Shown here piece after piece: positions 47,003 to 55,719 of a stretch of DNA of 64,000 nucleotides; the stretch's first letter is position 1; each line of letters starts with the position of its first letter. The notes under the pieces are model-generated. The model was not told where the DNA came from. It ran no database searches and worked only from the letters and a program-made list of their open reading frames with translations. The stretch comes from Bacillus alkalicellulosilyticus (lineage in GTDB: Bacteria; Bacillota; Bacilli; Bacillales; Bacillaceae_F), in assembly GCF_002019795.1 (NCBI RefSeq), contig NZ_KV917381.1, forward strand, positions 1,113,210 to 1,177,209, in the 5' to 3' direction. The position numbers and the translations under genes are program-made.

Positions 47003-47902
47003 ATGTTTTTCAAAAGAAAACCGAAAATAAATGAAAAGACAATCAAGGAACTCGTACTGAAACTGGAAACAACTTATTCGGATAAGGAAATTGAACCATT
47101 GTTGAGAATGTTTCATCCCGACCATCGCGATATCTCCTTTTTAAATCATTTTACCCTCATGATGAACTTTCAAATTTACAATATTACATCTGAAATTCTC
47201 AATCTACAATTATTAGATATGAATGAGGTGGAGGCAAGTTTTACATATACGCGGAAACATATGTATACATGTGTTAATGAAGGGGATGAAAACGGGACAA
47301 ACCCGAACAATATATCAAGCTATTTTGTACAGCTTAAGGTAGAAGGTAAATCAATTTGGATCATGAAGTATGCAAGATATAGTGAGCTGTTTTTGGATGT
47401 TGAAGGGAAAATTCTTCCGGGTGAAAAGGCAGTTGTACCACCGGGTGCAGTGTACTACGGCCATATGAAGCACTTTATTGATATTATTCACCTTGAGCAT
47501 TTCAAGCCAGCTACCTATCTTACATACACCGATAGTGAGTTCATCGGTTTCTATCCCGAAGAGGAACGCTATGCCTATCGGACATCGGAAAAGCTTACCT
47601 TTGATTACTTTAAAAAGATGGAGGCTGGATCGATAGAAGAACATACAAATGAGTATATTGAGGGAAACACTCTGGAATATAGTGATATCCTGATGCAGGA
47701 GGAGAATTACTCCATCATTGAAACAAAATTCAAGGGAAACTCAGAATTACAGCACGAACTGATCTTGAGCATGCTTACCCCGGATGGTTTCTTTATGGTC
47801 CGTTTCTTGAAAAGTCGCAACGCTCCCATTGAGGAGGAATTGCGCCGTCGTCTAATAGAACAGATGAAAATCGCTACGACAGAACTTGCCACTTCTGTTT
47901 GA
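47003..47902 (+). CDS. Hypothetical protein in the immunity island
   Basis: I do not recognise this 299-residue protein. It is soluble and acidic with no signal peptide or membrane segment. The basic N-terminus (MFFKRKPKINEKTIKEL) is followed by an alpha/beta region with TYSDKEIEPLLRMFHPDHRD, and a C-terminal helix (IEEELRRRLIEQMKIATTEL). The ATG follows GGGAGGTAGC. It is the first intact gene of the island that also holds three SUKH-type genes, so an immunity or related role is possible by context only. Confidence 0.65.
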   Translation: MFFKRKPKINEKTIKELVLKLETTYSDKEIEPLLRMFHPDHRDISFLNHFTLMMNFQIYNITSEILNLQLLDMNEVEASFTYTRKHMYTCVNEGDENGTNPNNISSYFVQLKVEGKSIWIMKYARYSELFLDVEGKILPGEKAVVPPGAVYYGHMKHFIDIIHLEHFKPATYLTYTDSEFIGFYPEEERYAYRTSEKLTFDYFKKMEAGSIEEHTNEYIEGNTLEYSDILMQEENYSIIETKFKGNSELQHELILSMLTPDGFFMVRFLKSRNAPIEEELRRRLIEQMKIATTELATSV

Positions 47903-48115
47903 TTGGCTGAAAGTTTTAAGAGTAAGAAAATCACTAAGTATAAAAGTTACTATGAACTCGATTGTGATTTGTTTTTCACTCATAACTGAACCCGATATAT
48001 TCTGAATATATGTGTCTTCTTATTTAAGTAACGTTAGTGGAAGAAGGTATAAGGATAATACTGATACTACATTAATCTAATTAAAATTCATAGCCAATTA
48101 AGGGAGATGGATATT

Positions 48116-48539
48116 ATGAGGCGATTTGATTTTATAAAAAACGGCAAACACAATTTTTATAAAGTAACTAATAACGACATTATTTTGTCAGAAGAGAAAC
48201 TTGGAATAAGTTTTCCTATTGAACTCAAGGAGTTTTTTATAGAAATTGGATATGGCTTTATAAAAGGTGATAGCATTACGATAAATAGATTTATTGGATC
48301 CCCACTCTATTGCGGAAATAACATTGAGAGAGGGATATTATGAATATGACCCTGACTTGGAAATATATGATGATGAAGATAAATTGATTTTCTTTGAAGT
48401 AAACGAGGGTGTATATTTAACTCTTGATTTAACTAGTTCTCCCAATACGCCTGTTTACTATTTTAATGCTAAAATAGCAGATTCGATAAAAGATTTTATG
48501 ATAAAAGTAGATAAAGATAGTGAGTATTTTATATATTGA
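48116..48539 (+). pseudogene. Frameshifted SUKH (SMI1/KNR4) immunity protein gene
   Basis: Two overlapping frames together give one SUKH protein of about 140 residues. The first frame encodes residues to about TINRF (helices with LSEEKLGISFPIELKEFFI); the second continues MDPHSIAEITLREGYYEYDP, then KLIFFEVNEGVYLTLDL and VYYFNAKIADSIKDF. The break is in TTTATTGGATCC near 48293: removing one T gives RFMDPHSIAE, the usual family sequence, so a single-base insertion is the likely cause. The start is ATG 48116 behind AGGGAG. Sequencing error, genuine inactivation or slippage cannot be told apart here. Confidence 0.75.
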
Positions 48540-48615
48540 ATTATTATACGCATTTTTTAACTGAGAGCATTCCTGTTAAAAATAAAAAAGAGTTTAAAGA
48601 TTGTGAAGAAAATAT

Positions 48616-48702
48616 ACTAAATTAACAGCACTCATAGTACAACATACGCTTGATGAGCTAAAGAGTAGGTTAGCGGAGGATGATACTGAAGGTAATTGGT
48701 AG
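48616..48702 (+). pseudogene. Possible C-terminal remnant of a lost gene
   Basis: A stop-free stretch of 28 codons ends LIVQHTLDELKSRLAEDDTE then GNW and a stop. It is charged and helix-like and reads as the natural C-terminus of a protein, but there is no start and the frame is closed upstream. It sits between two SUKH-type genes in a 257-base gap with nothing else visible. Weak call. Confidence 0.3.
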
Positions 48703-48796
48703 AAATCTATTGAATGATATTCTTTGTCTTTGTTCTTTGTAAAAAAAAGAAAATGAACGTGTAAAGATAAATATAAAATATAGGACTGTAGTTAGA

Positions 48797-49450
48797 ATGA
48801 CAAATATAAAGTTTGACTCTTATCAAAAAGAAGAAATTAAGAGAAATTTGGAATTGATCAACAAAGAATACGAAAAAGTAAAAGACTTTGTGAATTTTGA
48901 GATCTTTTCTTTCGAAGTACTGGATGAATGGCAAGTAGGATATAGTATCGACCATGATGGAAACGTTCTTGTAAACGATAATGAGGATGCTTGGGATGGT
49001 AATTGGATTGTTATTGCATATGAATCTTTATGTGGTGACCCTATTATTATTGAATTAAATGAAGGCGGTTACCCTGTATCTATACTGATGCATGGAATGG
49101 AAAATTGGGATAATGGCAGTTTCCTTGCGCATTCGATGGAATCATTCCTAAATATTTTAAAAGATATAGGGTGTTTCCTTACAGAAAAGCAAGTGGTAAA
49201 AGGAAAACGAACTATACAAATTAAAGAATTAAAATCACTGGTAAATACCATTGTAGAAAAAAGTAAATTTGCAGATGTTGAAATATGGGAATCTTTATTG
49301 AATCCGTTATTTAAAATTGCAGAAGAATACGAAGCAGTTTTGAAGACAAATGTAAAGGATATGAAAAAGAAAGGTATGAAAATCACGGAAATTGCTAGCT
49401 TACTTAATATGCTACCTAAAGATGTATATGAATATATTAAGAAACTTTAA
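48797..49450 (+). CDS. SUKH-like (SMI1/KNR4) putative immunity protein
   Basis: It is a 217-residue soluble acidic protein. The N-terminal 130 residues follow the SUKH pattern: an opening helix, GYSIDHDGNVLVNDNED, WIVIAYESLCGDPIIIEL and YPVSILMHGMENWDNG, then FLNILKDIGCFL. The C-terminal 80 residues are a helical extension (about 140-217), ending in a short helix-turn-helix-like ITEIASLLNMLPKDVYEYI. The ribosome site is weak. SUKH proteins neutralise polymorphic nuclease or other toxins (family knowledge). No toxin gene lies nearby. Confidence 0.7.
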   Translation: MTNIKFDSYQKEEIKRNLELINKEYEKVKDFVNFEIFSFEVLDEWQVGYSIDHDGNVLVNDNEDAWDGNWIVIAYESLCGDPIIIELNEGGYPVSILMHGMENWDNGSFLAHSMESFLNILKDIGCFLTEKQVVKGKRTIQIKELKSLVNTIVEKSKFADVEIWESLLNPLFKIAEEYEAVLKTNVKDMKKKGMKITEIASLLNMLPKDVYEYIKKL

Positions 49451-49521
49451 AAGAAACAAACCGTGTTGAAATACAAATAGCCTAACAAATATATTTTTTA
49501 TTTATTATTGGAGGAGAAATA

Positions 49522-50112
49522 ATGGATTTAGTAAAAAATTTTTTTAACGGTTTGAGAACAGCATTAACAACAGATGAACTTGTGGAACTAAATATAGCGT
49601 ACGGTGCTACAAAAGAGGATATTGCTGCACTAAGGTCAAAATATCCAAATTGTCCAGAGTCCCTTATCTGTCTACTTGAAAATATTGATGGCACATATTG
49701 GCGGAAGTATGGTGATAACGAAATTGCAGTTTGTATTCTAGGATCAGGTGTTGAAGAAGATAGATACCCATATTATTTAATGTCTACAAAGCAAATACTT
49801 GAAAGTTCAAAAGAGGAAGAAGACATCTCTTATCTATTAGAATACCAGGATGATGAAGAAGCAGTTGACCCTAAGATAAATCTAGAGGGACTTCTCCCAG
49901 GGAAGTATATTCATTTTTCAGACTGTATGAACAATGGGGGAACATCAAGACTCTATATTGATTTTAACCCATCTAATGAAGGTGTATGCGGTCAAATAAT
50001 TCGCTTTTTGCACGATCCTGATGAATATGAAGTGATTGCAAACAGCTTTGATGAATATTTACAGAATCTTATTGATTGTGGTTTTATTTATCTGGAAAAC
50101 GAAGAAGAGTAA
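49522..50112 (+). CDS. SMI1/KNR4 (SUKH) family immunity protein
   Basis: It is a 196-residue soluble, acidic protein. SUKH hallmarks are visible: YGATKEDIAALRSKYPNCPE, LICLLENIDGTYW, a middle strand set with GKYIHFSDCMNNGGTSRLYI, DFNPSNEGVCGQIIRFLHDP and the closing helix FDEYLQNLIDCGFIYLENEE. The ATG follows GGAGGAG. It is the last gene of the island, 35 bases before the right 51-bp repeat. It is probably an orphan immunity gene against a toxin made by another strain. Confidence 0.8.
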   Translation: MDLVKNFFNGLRTALTTDELVELNIAYGATKEDIAALRSKYPNCPESLICLLENIDGTYWRKYGDNEIAVCILGSGVEEDRYPYYLMSTKQILESSKEEEDISYLLEYQDDEEAVDPKINLEGLLPGKYIHFSDCMNNGGTSRLYIDFNPSNEGVCGQIIRFLHDPDEYEVIANSFDEYLQNLIDCGFIYLENEEE

Positions 50113-50146
50113 CTATCTGTACTCCAAGTATTGACTGAAATAAAGT

Positions 50147-50197
50147 AGATTTGGTTGGTCGAGAAGATATGTATTTGTTCCAAAAGCAAGGGGCTGA
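50147..50197. repeat. 51-bp direct repeat, right copy (intergenic)
   Basis: It is identical to 45894-45944 within spoVR. Here it is non-coding and runs directly into the terminator stem at 50196. It marks the right boundary of the immunity island. Confidence 0.95.
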
Positions 50198-50237
50198 GGC
50201 CGGGACAAAAGTTGTTTTTTACTTTTGTCCCAGCCTC
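50196..50237. terminator. Bidirectional terminator
   Basis: GAGGC-CGGGACAAAAGT pairs with ACTTTTGTCCC-A-GCCTC, belonging to the same stem family as 2685 and 15672. It serves the convergent ends of the immunity island and the minus-strand 50219-50635 gene, whose stop lies in the stem. Confidence 0.8.
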
Positions 50238-50635
50238 TTAATTTTTGTTCGATATGAGAAGAAAATAGCTATTCCTACTAAAATGGTCAAGACAATCGTA
50301 ATAATTAGCCAGCGGTGAGGGTCTGAGCGTACCACGATCTCTTCACCAACTGTCCATTCCGTTCGGTGCCCTAATCCATCTTCGGCAACAATAGAGTGTG
50401 CCTCTACTTTGTCATAATGAAAATAGCCTTCATCGTCTAATGTTCCTTTATCAATTTCATTGCCTGCTTGGTCAAATACGGTAACTACTGTCCTTGTAGA
50501 AAAACTACCATCCTCATAAATTACATGGAGTGTACCAGGCTCACTGACTTCAATGAGCAATTTATGCGCATATACTGTAGATGATAGGGGAGAAAACAGT
50601 AAGACAAATAGTAATACAAGAATCCCATTTTTCAA
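50219..50635 (-). CDS. Exported membrane-anchored protein, possibly metal-linked
   Basis: It has 138 residues, with a signal peptide (about 1-23, ending TVYAHK), an extracellular beta-rich region of about 85 residues, one C-terminal membrane segment (about 108-128) and a basic tail. The mature protein starts at a His (HKLLIEVSEPGTLHVIYEDG) and has RTVVTVFDQAGNEIDKGTLD, the layout of small DUF4198/NikM-like proteins seen next to cobalt or nickel uptake genes. The TTG start lies six bases after GGAGGAGG. It follows a His-rich lipoprotein gene in the same direction. Metal binding is inferred from context and the N-terminal His; the exact family is uncertain. Confidence 0.65.
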   Translation of the reverse strand: MKNGILVLLFVLLFSPLSSTVYAHKLLIEVSEPGTLHVIYEDGSFSTRTVVTVFDQAGNEIDKGTLDDEGYFHYDKVEAHSIVAEDGLGHRTEWTVGEEIVVRSDPHRWLIITIVLTILVGIAIFFSYRTKIKRLGQK

Positions 50636-50737
50636 GATGAGCCTCCTCCATTCCTTTGGAAATTAACTCACAAGTAGAGTAGAATGGTGACATAGGTAAC
50701 CTAGGTCCTATATGTCTTACTAATACGAATTTCCCTA

Positions 50738-51364
50738 TTATTCATGGTCGTGTTCATGTTCATGACCATGACCTTCATATTCTTTTACGTTATCAGGTTT
50801 AATCTCTTCATTACTTTGAGAAAGTATTTGCATTTTAAACTCTTCCGCGTGATGCTCTGTGAACATACGATAGCTTCCAGCCTCGGAAATCGTAAAGGTA
50901 AATGTAGTTGAACCTTCAGTATTTATAAGAAGATTAAACGTGTATTCATGTTTTGCGGCAAATGTTCCTTCTTGACTCACTTCTTCATCACTATGTTCCA
51001 TCATATGAGCAGCATGGTGTTCTACATCTTGAATATTACTATTTTCAAGAATAAAGCCTAGCAAAATACTTTCATCCCCAAACTCATTTTGATTGAATAC
51101 AAGAGTGTATGTACCTTCTTCAAGATTAAAGCTTCCAGCCCACTCGTATGGTAGTTCTTGATGATGGTCAATACCTTCTTCTTCTTCTTCTATTGGGCCT
51201 TCCTCTTCTAGTTCCTCAGCAGGCTCAGTCTCTTCAACGACTCCTACTACTTCTTTTTCCTGATTCTCAGGTTGTTGAACTTCAACTTCATCATCGGTGT
51301 TTCCACAAGCTACTAACGAAATGGTGACTAAGCAACTTGCCAACGTAATAAATCGTTTTCTCAT
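50738..51364 (-). CDS. Histidine-rich lipoprotein, putative metal binder
   Basis: It is a 208-residue lipoprotein: signal with lipobox SLVACGN (Cys about 20), a very acidic Glu-rich linker (about 25-65), a beta domain with scattered His (VEHHAAHMMEHSDEE, FTEHHAEEF) and a His tail GHGHEHEHDHE. Such tails bind zinc, nickel or copper. The start is ATG 51364, eight bases after GGAGGT; the in-frame ATG at 51379 sits just before that ribosome site. It is 102 bases before the exported 50219-50635 gene in transcription order, so the two probably form a surface metal-handling pair. No permease gene is adjacent. Confidence 0.75.
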   Translation of the reverse strand: MRKRFITLASCLVTISLVACGNTDDEVEVQQPENQEKEVVGVVEETEPAEELEEEGPIEEEEEGIDHHQELPYEWAGSFNLEEGTYTLVFNQNEFGDESILLGFILENSNIQDVEHHAAHMMEHSDEEVSQEGTFAAKHEYTFNLLINTEGSTTFTFTISEAGSYRMFTEHHAEEFKMQILSQSNEEIKPDNVKEYEGHGHEHEHDHE

Positions 51365-51527
51365 TTTTAGAACCTCCATATATTATAGTGGACGAAAGTG
51401 ATATAATAATAGTAACATTTAACAGTAGATCCAAATAATTAGTATTTATTAGGTAAGAGATTTTAATTGTCATAAATAAGAGAGTCAGTCGTATGTTTAC
51501 ATAGAATAGAGTTATGAGGTGAGCGTA

Positions 51528-53549
51528 ATGAATATGAAAAAAAAGATGTATGTAATTGGTTTGCTAATACTGACAATGGTAGTAGGTTGTTCTGAAAAAG
51601 ACCCCCCCCTTGAAGAAACTCTTTATTCGTTTCTAGAACAATGGGAATCTGGAAATTATGAGTCAATGTATTCACTCTTAACTACCGAATCGAAAGCTGC
51701 TATTTCAAAGGATGACTTCACTGAGCGTTATACTCATGTTTATGATGTGATTGGATTGAATAGTATCACATTATCCTTTAGCGAAAATGTCGTTGAAGAA
51801 GAGGAAATCGAGGAGCAAGCGCTTTACCCTCTTACAATAACTATGGAAACCATGGCAGGACAGGTTCAACAACAAACTACGCTAGAATTAATAAAAGAAG
51901 TGGTTGAAGAGGAAGTAAGATGGGGAGTGACATGGGGTCATTCACTTGTTTTATCAGAGTTAGATAAGCAAGACCATGTGAAAGTGAGAACGACGCCTGC
52001 AAGGCGTGGAGAGATTTATGATAGAAACGGACAAGGATTGGCGATAAATGGTACGGCATTGGAAATCGGTTTTGTTCCTGAGCGGATGGAAGGAAGAGAA
52101 GAGGATTCACTCCAAGAAGTAAGTGAGGAGTTAGAGAAATCTGTTGAAGAACTAGAAACGCTCTTAAATCAATCGTGGGTTCGTCCTGACACGTTTGTTC
52201 CAATTACAGCTATACCTAACTATGAAAGAGATTTTGCAGTTCGTCTTTATGAAACGATTCCAGGAGTGACTTATCGTGAAATGGCGGCAAGAGAATATCC
52301 TTTACACGAAGCAGCTGCTCACCTTATCGGATACATCGGTTTAGTTACAGCTGAAGAACTAGAACAATATAGTGACCAAGACTATCATGCAAATTCTTGG
52401 ATTGGAAAAACTGGTCTTGAGAGAATCTTAGAAGAAAGACTGAAAGGTGAAAATGGCGTAGTTCTTTACATTGAAGATGACCAAGGAGAAGAAAAACAGG
52501 TCATTGCTGAAAAAGAAGTAGTCCATGGTGAACAAATCGCTTTAACGATTGATGCTGAAACTCAGAAAACCATTCATAGTGAGATGTCAAAGGATAGAGA
52601 TGCAGGTACAGCTGTTGTGCTCAATCCATCGACAGGAGAGGTCTTGTCCTTACTCAGTACACCAGCTTATAATCCAAATCAATTTGTGTTAGGGGTTTCA
52701 TCAAATACGTGGCAACAGTGGAATGAAGATGAGCAAAAACCGTTACAAAATCGATTTACTCAAAAAACAGCACCAGGTTCAACGATAAAACCAGTTACAG
52801 CAGCGGTAGCCTTACAACAAGGATGGGATAGCAGTGAGAAACGAGACATTAAAGGGAATCAGTGGCAGTTAGATTCATCATGGGGGGATTATCATGTCCG
52901 CCGAGTAACCGATCCAAACCATGCCGTACATTTGGAAGATGCCTTAGTTTATTCTGATAACATTTATTTTGCTCAAATGGCACTTGAATTAGGTCAGGAT
53001 AAACTAATAGATGGATTTGAACAATTCGGATTTAATGAGGATATTCCTTTTTCTTACTATATGGCACCTTCATCGATTGCGAATGAAGACATTTCATCTA
53101 CGGTACAGCTTGCTGACACAGCCTATGGCCAAGCTGAACTCTTGGTTACGCCATTGCACTTAGCACTAATGTACACGCCGTTCGTAAACGAGGGATCAAT
53201 CCCGAAGCCTTTGCTTTTTGTTGAAGAACAACCTGAAGTGTGGAAAGAAAATGTGATTAATGGTGAACATGCTAGCGAAATCCTTTCTGCATTAACAAAG
53301 GCAATTGAAAGTCCATCAGGAACCGCTCATCATGCGCATATGGAAGATATAAGTCTAGCTGGGAAAACAGGAACAACAGAACATAAAACAAGTCAATCAG
53401 AAAAGGGCCATGAAACAGGTTGGTTTGTTGCAATGGAAACAGAAAAGAAAAATGTCTTAATTGTGATGAGTATAGAGCATGTAGAAGACCGTGGAGGAAG
53501 TAAGTATGTTGTTCCAAAAGTGAAGAACATCCTAGGAAAACTTCAATAA
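51528..53549 (+). CDS. pbpC: Class B penicillin-binding protein, PbpC/MecA-like lipoprotein
   Basis: It is a DD-transpeptidase of 673 aa. It has a lipoprotein-type signal with MVVGCSE (Cys about 20), a MecA_N/NTF2-like domain (about 25-140), a PBP dimerisation domain (about 150-325) and the transpeptidase domain with all motifs: S418-T-I-K421, S476-D-N478 and K613-T-G615. This is the order of B. subtilis PBP3 (PbpC) and staphylococcal PBP2a, low-affinity class B enzymes. The start is ATG 51528, five bases after AGGTGA; a GTG at 51519 falls within the ribosome site. It is a monocistron with a terminator. Active residues are intact. Confidence 0.92.
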   Translation: MNMKKKMYVIGLLILTMVVGCSEKDPPLEETLYSFLEQWESGNYESMYSLLTTESKAAISKDDFTERYTHVYDVIGLNSITLSFSENVVEEEEIEEQALYPLTITMETMAGQVQQQTTLELIKEVVEEEVRWGVTWGHSLVLSELDKQDHVKVRTTPARRGEIYDRNGQGLAINGTALEIGFVPERMEGREEDSLQEVSEELEKSVEELETLLNQSWVRPDTFVPITAIPNYERDFAVRLYETIPGVTYREMAAREYPLHEAAAHLIGYIGLVTAEELEQYSDQDYHANSWIGKTGLERILEERLKGENGVVLYIEDDQGEEKQVIAEKEVVHGEQIALTIDAETQKTIHSEMSKDRDAGTAVVLNPSTGEVLSLLSTPAYNPNQFVLGVSSNTWQQWNEDEQKPLQNRFTQKTAPGSTIKPVTAAVALQQGWDSSEKRDIKGNQWQLDSSWGDYHVRRVTDPNHAVHLEDALVYSDNIYFAQMALELGQDKLIDGFEQFGFNEDIPFSYYMAPSSIANEDISSTVQLADTAYGQAELLVTPLHLALMYTPFVNEGSIPKPLLFVEEQPEVWKENVINGEHASEILSALTKAIESPSGTAHHAHMEDISLAGKTGTTEHKTSQSEKGHETGWFVAMETEKKNVLIVMSIEHVEDRGGSKYVVPKVKNILGKLQ

Positions 53550-53564
53550 AAGAAAATGAGATTG

Positions 53565-53615
53565 TGAGACAGGGATAAAAGGGAATTACACCCTTTAGTC
53601 TCTGTCTCATTTTTG
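53565..53615 (+). terminator. Terminator after the PBP gene
   Basis: GAGACAGGGATAAAAGGG pairs with CCCTTTAGTCTCTGTCTC with one small bulge, then TTTTT. It belongs to the same broad stem family as 2685. Confidence 0.75.
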
Positions 53616-53727
53616 TTATCACGAAGGAAATTCCAAATACTTCAAAAGAAATACTCTATTGCTTTACCAAATAAAATAGTAGAATAAAAGTAGATTTCTA
53701 TTTTATTAGGGTAGGGGTAGATATGAT

Positions 53728-55521
53728 TTGAGAAAATCATCTGTAAAAGCACTTATTATTTTTATTGTGTTTCTATTTGTGTTTGTAAGTATTACACCGC
53801 AAGACATTATGGCATCATCAGGTCCGATTGTTAATCCAAAACAAACGTACAATTACAGCAAGATGGAAAAGGATATTAAAGCGTTAGCGAAAAAATATCC
53901 AGATTTGATTACGTACAAAGTTATTGGGAAAAGTGAGTATGGTAGAAATATTTATGCCGTTTCATTAGGGAAAGGAAATTCAACAGTTTCCATTAATGGT
54001 TCTCATCATGCGCGTGAATGGTTAACAACTAATTTAAATATGTACATGATAGAGCAATATGCAAGAGCCTATAAGAAAAATACTAAAATGGGAGACTACC
54101 ACGTAAAAACAATCCTTGATAACACAACGATTTGGTTTGTACCAATGGTTAATCCTGATGGGGTAGAGTTACAGCAAAAGGGGTTATCTGCGTTTCCGAG
54201 TAAAGACCATCAAGCTTTACTTAAAATGAATAAGGGGAGTAGAGATTTTAAGAGGTGGAAGGCTAATGCCAAAGGCGTCGATCTTAATCGCCAGTACAAT
54301 GCAGGGTGGAAAACAATAAGAAATAATGCCCCTTCACCAAACTATGAAAACCATAAAGGAACAAAACCTCATAGTTCAGCCGAAACAAAAGCCATGGTAG
54401 CATTTACGTATGAAATCGACCCAGAAATGGTGGTAAGCTATCATTCTAGTGGAGAGATTTTGTTTTGGAATTATTTACAAACAGGGAGTCGCTATAACCG
54501 AGATCATGCTTATGCCAAGAAAATCGGTAGTATGACAGGATATCGCCTTGTATATCCAGGTCCAAATCCTTCAGGTGGCGGAATGACAGATTGGTTTGTT
54601 GATGTTTTTAAACGTCCAGGGTTTACTCCAGAATTAGGGAGATATGCAGGTCCAACTCATCTTCCCATCTCTGCATTTGACAGAGTATGGAAGCAAAATA
54701 AATATGTAGGTCTATATGTGGCACAAGAAGGTCATAAACTCTATAAACAACGTCTACCAGAAATCGCGAAGACCGAGGTCACAAAGGCAGAAAAACTAGT
54801 CAAGAGTTTGACAAAGTATCGAACATACTCGACTGTGAACGATGTCACCTATAGTTCACAATATAAAAAAGAATATAACGCATCGCAAAAGCAGATTGAC
54901 CTAGCAAATGACAAAGTGAAGCAGTTAAGTAAAGGCACAACTAAAACAGCGTTGCAAAATCGATTGAAAGAAGTAAAAATCCTTCAAGACCGTTCAACTG
55001 CAGCGATAAAGGCAATACAAGGCGGAGATAAACTTCTAGTTGAATCCAATAGACTACTTACTGACATCTCGAAAACAGAGTTAACGGATGAACTGATAAA
55101 ACGCCGAAACACGTTATCTACTAATAGCGCGAAACAAAAAGACAGAATCGCTCTCGTTACGGGAACGAACAATCGCAAAATCATGAGAGAAAAATATACA
55201 ATTCCTACAAATGCGTTTATTAAGAAGTTAGATAACCCGATTGCTAGATTTAATAAGTTAAAAGCAATTGACCGATTGCTACAATCGAATAACTTAGATG
55301 AGGCGCAAAAAGAATTGGAATCTCTATCGAAAATGGCACGGAGCAAGGATAGCTTCCTAGCCAAAGTAGAAGCGGACTTGCAAAAACGGGAACAAACGTT
55401 AAAAGCAAGATATGAGAAACTTCTAGAAGAAAGCCAACCTCAAGAGGAACCAGTAGTTGAGGTACTAGAAGAAGAAAGTTTGACTGAAAGTATTGAAGAA
55501 GACGCTATAGTCAATGAATAA
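53728..55521 (+). CDS. Secreted M14 zinc carboxypeptidase with C-terminal coiled-coil region
   Basis: It is an extracellular metallopeptidase of 597 aa. It has a signal peptide (about 1-29), an M14 catalytic domain (about 40-335) with zinc ligands H94 and E97 (HAREW) and H239 (SYHSSGE), substrate-binding VDLNRQYNAGW, and catalytic E302 (FTPELG). The C-terminal 250 residues are helical, Lys/Glu-rich and coiled-coil-like (about 345-575), ending in a very acidic tail; they may bind the cell wall. The TTG start is about ten bases after TAGGGG, a loose fit. Related Bacillus enzymes trim peptides or gamma-D-glutamyl links; the true substrate is not visible. A terminator follows. Confidence 0.88.
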   Translation: MRKSSVKALIIFIVFLFVFVSITPQDIMASSGPIVNPKQTYNYSKMEKDIKALAKKYPDLITYKVIGKSEYGRNIYAVSLGKGNSTVSINGSHHAREWLTTNLNMYMIEQYARAYKKNTKMGDYHVKTILDNTTIWFVPMVNPDGVELQQKGLSAFPSKDHQALLKMNKGSRDFKRWKANAKGVDLNRQYNAGWKTIRNNAPSPNYENHKGTKPHSSAETKAMVAFTYEIDPEMVVSYHSSGEILFWNYLQTGSRYNRDHAYAKKIGSMTGYRLVYPGPNPSGGGMTDWFVDVFKRPGFTPELGRYAGPTHLPISAFDRVWKQNKYVGLYVAQEGHKLYKQRLPEIAKTEVTKAEKLVKSLTKYRTYSTVNDVTYSSQYKKEYNASQKQIDLANDKVKQLSKGTTKTALQNRLKEVKILQDRSTAAIKAIQGGDKLLVESNRLLTDISKTELTDELIKRRNTLSTNSAKQKDRIALVTGTNNRKIMREKYTIPTNAFIKKLDNPIARFNKLKAIDRLLQSNNLDEAQKELESLSKMARSKDSFLAKVEADLQKREQTLKARYEKLLEESQPQEEPVVEVLEEESLTESIEEDAIVNE

Positions 55522-55532
55522 ATAAGGTATAG

Positions 55533-55580
55533 AGGATGGAGCGAAGGTAGTTTATTCACCTTTTCGCCTCATCCTTTTTT
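55533..55580 (+). terminator. Terminator after the carboxypeptidase gene
   Basis: AGGATG-GCGAAGGT pairs with ACCTTTTCGC-CATCCT with small bulges, then TTTTTTT. Confidence 0.7.
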
Positions 55581-55719
55581 TATAGCTTCACACTTTTGTC
55601 ACACGTTTAAGTTAATGTGAAAACTTTCACAAATTCGTACTCTGTACCCTATTCTCTTTTCTTTTTTTTAGAGCTAAGATCAAGGTGTAGCTTAGAAGAT
55701 AGAGAGGAGATAGGTTAGC

